DNA of 28,691 nt, taken from positions 1 through 28,691 of the forward strand of contig JBHIDJ010000028.1 of the NCBI GenBank assembly GCA_046760105.1. The letters are read 5' to 3'. Below the pieces are notes generated by a model. It was not told where the DNA came from, ran no database searches, and was given only the letters and a program-made list of their open reading frames with translations. Position 1 is the stretch's first letter. Each line of letters opens with the position of its first letter. This document shows positions 1 to 6,243 of this stretch, piece by piece. This DNA comes from JBHIDJ01 sp046760105 (lineage in GTDB: Bacteria; Pseudomonadota; Gammaproteobacteria; Acidiferrobacterales; SPGG2). Position numbers and translations under genes: made by a program.

Positions 1-453
1 CGCTCGTGGATGGCGATTCGCGACATGGACATCGCCGCCGAGATCATCGGCATCCGGCCTTTTCAGACCAAATTGTTAGCGTTCGCGATCTCATCGTTCT
101 ACTGCGGAGTGGCGGGCGCCATGAGTGTGTTTTTGTGGCTCGGCAGCGCGGAGACGGAGGCCTTCGACCTTCTGAATGTGTCGTTCCCAGTCCTTTTTAT
201 GATCATCATCGGTGGCCTGGGGAGCATTCTCGGGTCGTTCCTGGGTGCCGCGTTTATTACCCTGGTACCCGTGTTTCTGACTAATGCGCCGCAGATGTTC
301 GGGTTCACCATGGCTACCGATCTGCAGAAGCATCTCGAGGTGATGATCTTCGGCGGCCTGATCATCTATTTCTTGATCGTCGAGCCGCATGGCATCGCAC
401 GCCTATGGCAGATTGCCAAAGAGAAACTCAGGCGCTGGCCGTTTCCCTACTAA
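1..453 (+). CDS. livM: Branched-chain amino acid ABC transporter permease, LivM type (3' part only)
   Basis: This is the C-terminal ~150 residues of an inner-membrane permease of the hydrophobic amino acid uptake (HAAT) ABC family; the 5' end lies outside the window and the frame is open from base 1. The opening residues RSWMAIRDMDIAAEIIGI match the conserved cytoplasmic coupling-loop motif of LivM, where the permease contacts the ATPase. Hydrophobic segments follow at window residues of about 23-45, 62-88 and 118-131, ending in a basic cytoplasmic tail (KEKLRRWPFPY). The substrate-binding protein and LivF-type ATPase genes lie directly downstream, so this is one importer operon; LivH and LivG should lie upstream. 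Family assignment is firm, but the transported compound cannot be told from the sequence. Confidence 0.9.
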   Translation, partial: RSWMAIRDMDIAAEIIGIRPFQTKLLAFAISSFYCGVAGAMSVFLWLGSAETEAFDLLNVSFPVLFMIIIGGLGSILGSFLGAAFITLVPVFLTNAPQMFGFTMATDLQKHLEVMIFGGLIIYFLIVEPHGIARLWQIAKEKLRRWPFPY

Positions 454-567
454 AATCCGAGGTTTGTGGCGGGCCGGAAGGTTTGCCCGCTGCGCGGTCC
501 ATGCTAGAGTCATTGATCCGCGGCAAGAATATCAACCATCACTTTGCCTTTTGGCAGGAGGGGACCA

Positions 568-1887
568 ATGAGACGTGAGAAACTCGCTGTTCTAGGTCTG
601 GGTGTATTAACTGCGATCTCGGGCCTGTTCGCCACGCAGGTAGTGGCGCAAAACGAGCAGTTCATCCCCATGCTCGTGTACCGCACGGGTCCGTATGCGC
701 CGAGCGGTATTCCCACGGCCAACGGTTTTCGCGACTACTACACACTTATCAATAAGCGCGACGGCGGCATCAACGGTGTGAAGATCGTGTTCGAGGAGTG
801 CGAGACCCAGTACAACACCAAGCTCGGCGTCGAGTGTTACGAGAAGCTCAAGAACAAGGGCCCAACCGGGGCATCGCTGGTCAACCCGTATTCCACAGGC
901 ATCACCTATCAGCTCATCCCCAAGGCCCCAGTGGACAAGGTCCCAATACTCTCCATGGGCTATGGCCGGACCGCAGCCGCCGATGGCACTGTGTTCCCAT
1001 GGACGTTCAACTTTCCGACCACCTACTGGAGTCAGGCCTCTGGCTTCATCAATTACGTCGCCCAGCAGGAAGGCGGCTTGGACAAGCTCAAGGGCAAGAA
1101 GATTGCCCATGTCTACCACAACAGCGCGTACGGCAAGGAGGCGAATCCTACTCTGGAGCTATTGGCTGACAAATACGGCTACAAGCTAACCTTGCTGGCC
1201 GTCGACCACCCGGGCCAGGAGCAGAAGGCCACCTGGTTGCAGATTCGCCGGCTTCGACCGGATTGGGTCTTCATGTCCGGTTGGGGGGTGATGAACCAGG
1301 TCGCCGTGAAGGAGGCCGCCGCGATCAACTACCCTATGGACCACTTCGTGGGTAACTGGTGGTCCGGAAGCGATGCGGACGTGATTCCCGCCGGTATCGC
1401 CGCCGTGGGCTACAAGTCGGCGGCCTTTCACCACGCCGGCGCGGGCTTCCCGGTGCACAAAGACATCATCAAGTACGTCTACTTTGGTGAGGCGGCTGAA
1501 GCCAAGAAGAACAACCTCGGCGAGGTGCTCTACAATCGTGCTTTGGTTAACGCCATGTTCGGCGTCGAGGCGATCCGCACTGCCATGCAAAAGTTTGGCA
1601 ATAAGCCGTTGACCGGCGAGCAGGTCCGCTGGGGGCTCGAGCACTTGCACGTCACCGAGGCACGTCTGAAGGCGCTTGGCATGGGCGGTTTCACCCGGGG
1701 CTTCGAGGTGACCTGCGCGGACCATGAGACTGGCGGTCCCATCATTATCCAGCAGTGGGACGGCAAGCAGTGGAACATGGTCAGCACCTGGATCCCGACC
1801 ATGCGCGACGTTGTACGGCCCATGATTGAGAAGGCCGCGGCGGACTACGCCAAGGAAAACAACATCACGCCGCGCAAGTGCCTGTAG
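568..1887 (+). CDS. ABC transporter periplasmic substrate-binding protein (HAAT/Leu-Ile-Val type)
   Basis: This 439-residue periplasmic binding protein captures the solute for the adjacent LivM/LivF-type importer. The start is ATG 568, preceded by a strong AGGAGG at 556-561; an upstream in-frame TTG at 544 lacks this support. Residues 1-28 form a Sec signal peptide (basic MRREK, hydrophobic core, cleavage around VVAQ). The mature protein opens with a beta strand and a GPYAPSGIP ligand-loop segment, then FRDYYTLINKRDGGING and ECETQYNT, typical of type I periplasmic binding proteins in liv-type operons. It is longer than LivK/LivJ (~345-370 residues) and resembles the larger family members often found beside CoA ligases. 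Ligand is unknown; aromatic or other carboxylic acids are possible from the neighbours. Confidence 0.88.
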   Translation: MRREKLAVLGLGVLTAISGLFATQVVAQNEQFIPMLVYRTGPYAPSGIPTANGFRDYYTLINKRDGGINGVKIVFEECETQYNTKLGVECYEKLKNKGPTGASLVNPYSTGITYQLIPKAPVDKVPILSMGYGRTAAADGTVFPWTFNFPTTYWSQASGFINYVAQQEGGLDKLKGKKIAHVYHNSAYGKEANPTLELLADKYGYKLTLLAVDHPGQEQKATWLQIRRLRPDWVFMSGWGVMNQVAVKEAAAINYPMDHFVGNWWSGSDADVIPAGIAAVGYKSAAFHHAGAGFPVHKDIIKYVYFGEAAEAKKNNLGEVLYNRALVNAMFGVEAIRTAMQKFGNKPLTGEQVRWGLEHLHVTEARLKALGMGGFTRGFEVTCADHETGGPIIIQQWDGKQWNMVSTWIPTMRDVVRPMIEKAAADYAKENNITPRKCL

Positions 1888-1932
1888 CTGGCAGTATTCG
1901 CAGCGTTCTACGAGGCGTGGGATAAGGCTCAG

Positions 1933-2748
1933 GTGACGGGCAACGGTACGTCACTACTCGCTGTCAACAACATCGAGGTGATCTACGACCACGTCATCTT
2001 GGTGTTGAAGGGTGTTTCACTGGAGGTCCCCGAGGGGGGTATTGTCGCCCTCCTCGGGGCCAACGGCGCCGGCAAGACCACCACACTCAAAGCCATCTCC
2101 AACTTGCTCAAGGCGGAACGCGGCGAGGTGACGAAGGGCTCCATCGAGTACCAGGGTGAGCGGGTAGACAGGCTCACGCCGTCCGATCTCGTCAAGCGCG
2201 GGGTGATCCAGGTCATGGAGGGCCGACACTGCTTCGAGCATTTGACGGTGGAAGAGAACCTGCTCACCGGCGCCTACTCGCGCACCGACGGTCGGGATGG
2301 CGTCGCCCAAGATCTGGAGATGGTCTATGGCTATTTTCCGCGTCTGAAGGAGCGGCGAACCGGGCAGGCCGGATACATCTCCGGCGGCGAACAGCAAATG
2401 ACCGTGCTGGGCCGCGCATTGATGTCGCGGCCTAAGATGATTCTGTTGGATGAACCCTCCATGGGCCTCGCACCGCAGCTGGTGGAGGAGATCTTCGATA
2501 TCGTCAAGCGGCTCAATGAAAAGGAGAAGGTGAGCTTCTTGCTCGCAGAACAAAACACCAACATGGCGCTGCGTTACTCCCGGCACGGTTATGTCCTTGA
2601 AAACGGTCGTGTGGTGTTGGACGGTGACTCCAAGACACTCGCGGAGAATGAGGACGTAAAAGAATTTTATTTGGGCGTGAGCGGCGAAAAGCGTAAGAGC
2701 TTTCGTGAGTTCAAGCACTACCGCCGGCGTAAGCGGTGGTTGGCATAA
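1933..2748 (+). CDS. livF: ABC transporter ATP-binding protein, LivF type
   Basis: Cytoplasmic ATPase of the liv-type importer, 271 residues. Walker A is GANGAGKTT (residues 42-50), the ABC signature begins at ISGGEQQ (149-155), Walker B is MILLDEP (169-175), and the switch region is LLAEQN (203-208). The Q-loop region includes VIQVMEGRHCFEHLTVEEN. The start is GTG 1933 with a weak AAGG upstream. An unusual point is the C-terminus: after the normal LivF end (EFYLGVSG, about 245-251) there is a 20-residue tail rich in Lys, Arg and His. The gene follows the binding-protein gene by 45 nt and precedes the PaaK-like ligase, from which it is separated by a heptad tandem repeat. Confidence 0.9.
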   Translation: MTGNGTSLLAVNNIEVIYDHVILVLKGVSLEVPEGGIVALLGANGAGKTTTLKAISNLLKAERGEVTKGSIEYQGERVDRLTPSDLVKRGVIQVMEGRHCFEHLTVEENLLTGAYSRTDGRDGVAQDLEMVYGYFPRLKERRTGQAGYISGGEQQMTVLGRALMSRPKMILLDEPSMGLAPQLVEEIFDIVKRLNEKEKVSFLLAEQNTNMALRYSRHGYVLENGRVVLDGDSKTLAENEDVKEFYLGVSGEKRKSFREFKHYRRRKRWLA

Positions 2749-2829
2749 GTAAAAAGCGAGTAGCAAGTATCAAGTAGCAAGTATCAAGTAGCAAACAGCA
2801 AGGAAACCGAAGAATCCCGAGAATCAGGT
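2749..2829 (+). repeat. Heptad tandem repeat A (AGTAGCA family) filling the livF-ligase gap
   Basis: Six exactly 7-nt units occupy 2759-2800: AGTAGCA, AGTATCA, AGTAGCA, AGTATCA, AGTAGCA, AACAGCA. The alternation of AGTAGCA and AGTATCA gives a 14-nt higher-order period. The array begins within 11 nt of the livF stop and ends about 30 nt before the next start codon, so it makes up most of the intergenic gap. The same unit recurs at 6064-6154 (same orientation) and 6198-6233 (opposite orientation). Confidence 0.9.
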
Positions 2830-4077
2830 ATGGGCGGGGAGCAAGAATATTTTGATGCACTCGAAACGCGGGATCCGGAAGCGCGGCGGAAGCAGCAGTT
2901 CGCGGCGTTGCCGAACCAGATCGCGCATGCCCAGAAACACTCAAACGCTTTTACCCGCATCCTGACAGGTGTGAACAGCGTCGATATCATCGACGCGTCC
3001 GCTCTGGCCCAGCTACCGGTGACGCGCAAATCCGAGCTGGTGGAAATGCAGCGCCAGGACCCACCGTTTGGGGGCGTGGCAACGGCGCCGCGGGGCGATG
3101 TGGCACGGATTTTTGCTTCGCCCGGCCCGATCTACGAACCGGAGGCCCAGCGCCCGGATTACTGGCGGTTGGCGCGGGCGCTATTTGCTGCTGGTTTCCG
3201 CAAAGGAGACCTGGTGCACAATACGTTTGCCTATCATTTCACACCGGGCGGGTCGATGTTAGAAACGGCCGCGCATGCCTTGGGCTGTGCGGTGTTTCCT
3301 GCAGGTAGCGGCCAGACCGAACTCCAGGTGCAAGCCATAGCTGATCTGCGTCCGGATGGCTATTCCGGCACTCCATCCTTCCTGAAGATCATCTTGGATA
3401 AAGGCGAAGAGATGGGCGCAGACACCTCCAGCCTCCGCAAGGCCGTCGTTTCAGGTGAGGCCTTGCCGCCGAGCCTGCGCAAAGACATCAGCGCCCGGGG
3501 TGTGGAAGTGTTGCAATGCTACGTTACCGCGGACCTCGGTCTCATTGCTTACGAGTCGCCGGCAAAGAAAGGACTTATCATCGATGAAGGCGTTATCGTA
3601 GAAATCGTACGTCCAGGCACGGGAGACCCGGTCGACGAAGGCGAGATTGGTGAGGTCGTAGTGACGACCTTCAATCCCGACTACCCGTTGATTCGTTTTG
3701 CTACCGGCGACTTATCCGCCATCATGCCAGGGATGAGTCCATGCGGGCGCACCAATGTGCGTATCAAGGGTTGGCTTGGCCGCGCCGATCAGACGACCAA
3801 GGTACGAGGTATGTTTGTCACCCCGTCGCAGGTGGCCCAAGTGGTGAAGCGCCACGCGGAGATCAAGAAAGGACGACTGGTGGTTGACCGAGATGGTGCA
3901 AACGACATTATGATCCTGCACTGCGAGGTAGAAGACGGTGGCAACGAGGACTTGGCCAGGGCGGTTGCTGACACCATCCGCGAGGTCTGTAGGCTCCGCG
4001 GCGAGGTCAACTTTGTCGCACCGGACAGCTTAGCCCGTGACGGAAAGGTCATCGACGATATCCGCAAGTACGAATAA
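2830..4077 (+). CDS. PaaK-like AMP-dependent acyl-CoA ligase with an atypical P-loop
   Basis: A 415-residue protein resembling phenylacetate-CoA ligases (adenylate-forming enzymes making acyl-AMP, then acyl-CoA). Visible features include LPVTRKSEL (62-70, as in PaaK N-termini), a YSGTPSFL core segment (178-185), VSGEALPPSLR (207-217), the adenylation motif IRFATGDLS (288-296) and a C-terminal RDGKVIDDIRKYE whose Lys406 corresponds to the catalytic A10 lysine. Where PaaK has a Ser/Thr/Gly-rich phosphate loop ending in Lys, this protein has IFASPGPIYEP (94-104) with no lysine. It is slightly shorter than PaaK (~430-440). The ATG has only a weak ribosome site. Position after livF suggests activation of the imported compound; the substrate is not identifiable and reduced or altered catalysis is possible. 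Confidence 0.8.
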   Translation: MGGEQEYFDALETRDPEARRKQQFAALPNQIAHAQKHSNAFTRILTGVNSVDIIDASALAQLPVTRKSELVEMQRQDPPFGGVATAPRGDVARIFASPGPIYEPEAQRPDYWRLARALFAAGFRKGDLVHNTFAYHFTPGGSMLETAAHALGCAVFPAGSGQTELQVQAIADLRPDGYSGTPSFLKIILDKGEEMGADTSSLRKAVVSGEALPPSLRKDISARGVEVLQCYVTADLGLIAYESPAKKGLIIDEGVIVEIVRPGTGDPVDEGEIGEVVVTTFNPDYPLIRFATGDLSAIMPGMSPCGRTNVRIKGWLGRADQTTKVRGMFVTPSQVAQVVKRHAEIKKGRLVVDRDGANDIMILHCEVEDGGNEDLARAVADTIREVCRLRGEVNFVAPDSLARDGKVIDDIRKYE

Positions 4078-4275
4078 GGCCCAAACCCCCGCCCTCCCTC
4101 AAGATCCAGAAACGCTTTGCGCTGTCGGTTTGGCATCACCATTCACGCATGATACCGCGCTCGGTTGCCGATGGCTGGTTTTTACATTACGCTGAATTTT
4201 TTTTCGCAATATGTGGCGGTGGCCGCTGGGCTCCGGATGTAGGCTCGCATCGTCATCGCGATCTGGAACCAGTCA
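4078..4275. other. Short intergenic region, no gene seen
   Basis: This 198-nt gap separates the PaaK-like ligase from the CoA-binding protein. It has a pyrimidine-rich start, a short T-run near 4177 and an eight-T run near 4197-4204. I could not find a convincing stem before either T-run and saw no clear -35/-10 pair. It may contain the promoter of the downstream gene, but the sequence alone does not show it. Confidence 0.4.
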
Positions 4276-4746
4276 ATGAGTGATATCCCAACACTACGGC
4301 GGATCCTGCAGGAGAATCGTGTCATTGCATCTGTTGGCCTCTCGGCCAACTGGTACCGGCCGAGTTTCTTTGCTGCCAAGTATCTGCAGGAGCACGGGTA
4401 CCGCATTATTCCAGTCAATCCCCGCTACAAGGAAATCCTCGACGAGAAATGTTATCCCACTTTGCCCGATATTCCAGAGTCGGTCGATGTAGTCCAGATA
4501 TTCCAACGGCCGGCGCAGGTGCCACCGTTTGTTGAGGACGCCATTAAGATAGGAGCAAAAGTGGTGTGGATGCAGCTCGGCATCGTCAACGAAGAAGCGG
4601 CAGAACGGGCGCGCGAGGCGGGGCTTGAGGTCGTGATGAATCGCTGTATGAAGATCGAACATGCACGTCTCTTCGGCGGCCTTAATTTCGTTGGTGTCAA
4701 TACCAAGGTGATCTCTGCCAAGCGGACGAAAGTGATTACTAACTAA
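4276..4746 (+). CDS. CoA-binding domain protein (YccU/succinyl-CoA synthetase alpha-like Rossmann fold)
   Basis: A 156-residue stand-alone CoA-binding domain. A Rossmann nucleotide-binding segment is visible at residues 16-50: VIASVGLSANWYRPSFFAAK leading to the strand YRIIPVNPR. The second half has DVVQIFQRP (71-79), GAKVVWMQLGIVNEEAAERA (93-112) and VVMNRCMKIEH (119-129), the standard layout of the YccU/YneT family, with Cys124 at the conserved position. These proteins bind CoA or acyl-CoA, but for most members no reaction is established. It lies 39 nt upstream of the O-acetylhomoserine sulfhydrylase-type gene and is probably cotranscribed with it. The ribosome site before ATG 4276 is weak. 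Confidence 0.85.
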   Translation: MSDIPTLRRILQENRVIASVGLSANWYRPSFFAAKYLQEHGYRIIPVNPRYKEILDEKCYPTLPDIPESVDVVQIFQRPAQVPPFVEDAIKIGAKVVWMQLGIVNEEAAERAREAGLEVVMNRCMKIEHARLFGGLNFVGVNTKVISAKRTKVITN

Positions 4747-4785
4747 ACCTGCGCCAGACAGGGTTAAATAGAGAGGTAAAGTACG

Positions 4786-6096
4786 ATGGCCGATAGACAG
4801 TTCGGGTTCGAAACATTGTGTCTGCACGCGGGACAGTTGCCGGATCCCGCAACCGCGGCCCGCGCCGTGCCAATCTATCAATCCGTTGCCTATGTGTTCG
4901 ACAGCGCGGACCATGCGGCGAGTCTGTTTAATCTGCAGACGTTCGGGAATATCTACAGTCGTTTGATGAACCCGACCAATGCCGTGTTCGAAGAGCGTAT
5001 GGCGGCGCTTGAGGGCGGGCGTGCGGCGGTAGCGGTTTCCTCCGGGATGGCGGCGCAGATGACGGCGATCTTGACCATACTGGAAGCGGGCGACGAGCTG
5101 GTCTCTGCAAGCACACTGTACGGCGGCACTGTAACTCAGTTCGACGTTACCTTCAGGAAGCTCGGAATCAAGCCGACCTTCGTCGATCCGGACGATCCGG
5201 AGAATTTCAGGCGCGCAATCACACCAAAGACCAAGTTGCTGTTTGCGGAAACGATCGGCAATCCGCTGAACAACATCCTCGATATCGAGGCGGTAGCCGC
5301 AATCGCACGCGAGTACGAGATCCCGTTGGTTGTAGACAATACCTTGGCGAGCCCGTATTTGTGCCGGCCGATCGAACATGGTGCGGATATCATCGTGCAT
5401 TCGGCGACCAAGTTTATCGGCGGTCATGGCACATCGATTGGTGGGGTGTTGATCGAGTCGGGGAAATTCCCGTGGGACAACGGAAAGTTCCCGACGATGA
5501 TGGAGCCCTCCAAGGGCTATCACGGGGTCCGCTTCTATGAGACGTTTGGCGATTTTGGCTATACGATGAAAGCCCGTTGCGAAACGCTACGCACCCTCGG
5601 TCCGACGTTAAGCCCCTTTAACGCATTCCTATTCCTGCAGGGCTTGGAGACGCTACACGTGCGCATGGAAAGGCACTGTGCCAACGCGATCGCCGTGGCA
5701 AAGTTTCTGCAGGAGCATCGGGCGGTGACTTGGGTAAAGTATGCTGGTCTTCCGGATCATCCACAGCATGAGTTGGCGCAGAAGTATCTGCCCAAAGGCG
5801 CGGGCTCCGTGTTGACGTTTGGAATAAAAGGAGGTCTGGAAGCGGGTGTGAAATTTATCGAGGGCGTGCAGTTCTTGAGTCATCTCGCTAACGTCGGCGA
5901 CGCTAAAACGCTCGTCATCCATCCAGCCTCGACGACGCACCGGCAACTATCGGAAGACGAGCTCGTTGCCGCCGGTGTTACGCCTGACATGATCCGCATC
6001 TCCGTCGGCCTCGAGACATTGGACGACATCTTGTGGGATATGGATCAAGCGTTGGAAAAATCGCAAAGCAAGTTACAAGTAGCAAGTAGCAAGTAG
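4786..6096 (+). CDS. metY: O-acetylhomoserine sulfhydrylase (Cys/Met metabolism PLP enzyme)
   Basis: A 436-residue cytosolic PLP enzyme of the Cys/Met-metabolism family, probably making homocysteine from O-acetyl- or O-succinylhomoserine and sulfide. FETLCLHAGQLPDPATAARAVP at the N-terminus and the long YHGVRFYE insertion around residues 244-252 fit MetY rather than MetB/MetC. SATKFIGGHG carries the PLP-binding Lys209, and VVDNTLASPYLCRP (residues 183-196) holds the cofactor-contacting Asp. The GAGG at 4773-4776 supports ATG 4786. An odd feature is the last ~11 residues (SQSKLQVASSK), which are translated from the heptad repeat; the stop TAG at 6094-6096 also lies inside it. The preceding CoA-binding gene is 39 nt away. 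A different thiol or acyl acceptor cannot be excluded. Confidence 0.9.
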   Translation: MADRQFGFETLCLHAGQLPDPATAARAVPIYQSVAYVFDSADHAASLFNLQTFGNIYSRLMNPTNAVFEERMAALEGGRAAVAVSSGMAAQMTAILTILEAGDELVSASTLYGGTVTQFDVTFRKLGIKPTFVDPDDPENFRRAITPKTKLLFAETIGNPLNNILDIEAVAAIAREYEIPLVVDNTLASPYLCRPIEHGADIIVHSATKFIGGHGTSIGGVLIESGKFPWDNGKFPTMMEPSKGYHGVRFYETFGDFGYTMKARCETLRTLGPTLSPFNAFLFLQGLETLHVRMERHCANAIAVAKFLQEHRAVTWVKYAGLPDHPQHELAQKYLPKGAGSVLTFGIKGGLEAGVKFIEGVQFLSHLANVGDAKTLVIHPASTTHRQLSEDELVAAGVTPDMIRISVGLETLDDILWDMDQALEKSQSKLQVASSK

Positions 6097-6154
6097 CAAG
6101 GGATAAACTGCGAGTAGTAAGTAACAAGGACCAAGTAGCAAGTTGTAAGGTAGG
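6064..6154 (+). repeat. Heptad tandem repeat B overlapping the 3' end of metY
   Basis: About twelve 7-nt units run in phase from 6071 to 6154. Three perfect AGTAGCA copies (6078-6098) are followed by degenerate units such as AGTAGTA (6113-6119), AGTAACA (6120-6126) and another AGTAGCA (6134-6140). The array starts inside the coding sequence of the sulfhydrylase and supplies its stop codon. The period is kept even where units have diverged, which suggests an old array that decayed by substitutions rather than indels. Confidence 0.88.
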
Positions 6155-6197
6155 CAGTTGATTCCATAATATACGAGCGCAACTACTGGGCGTGTGA

Positions 6198-6233
6198 CCT
6201 TGCTACTTGCTACTTTATACTTGCTACTCGCGG
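6198..6233 (-). repeat. Heptad repeat C, inverted copy before the acyl-CoA synthetase gene
   Basis: On the + strand this reads as TTGCTAC units at 6200-6206, 6207-6213 and 6221-6227, with one degenerate unit at 6214-6220, so it is the reverse complement of arrays A and B. Positions 6198-6215 are a perfect 18-nt reverse complement of 6084-6101 in array B, so the two could pair across a loop of about 96 nt. The array ends 10 nt before the downstream ATG at 6244. Confidence 0.88.
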
Positions 6234-6243
6234 TTTGACAGCC

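Noticed and set aside
544..567. TTG start for the substrate-binding protein
   Set aside because: AGGAGG lies 6 nt before ATG 568, and the signal peptide fits that start.
2017..2766. 249-codon minus-strand ORF
   Set aside because: It is antisense to livF, whose Walker motifs are intact.
4294..5523. 409-codon minus-strand ORF
   Set aside because: It is antisense to the CoA-binding and metY genes, both of which have clear family motifs; it is rich in His and Arg and matches no family I recognise.
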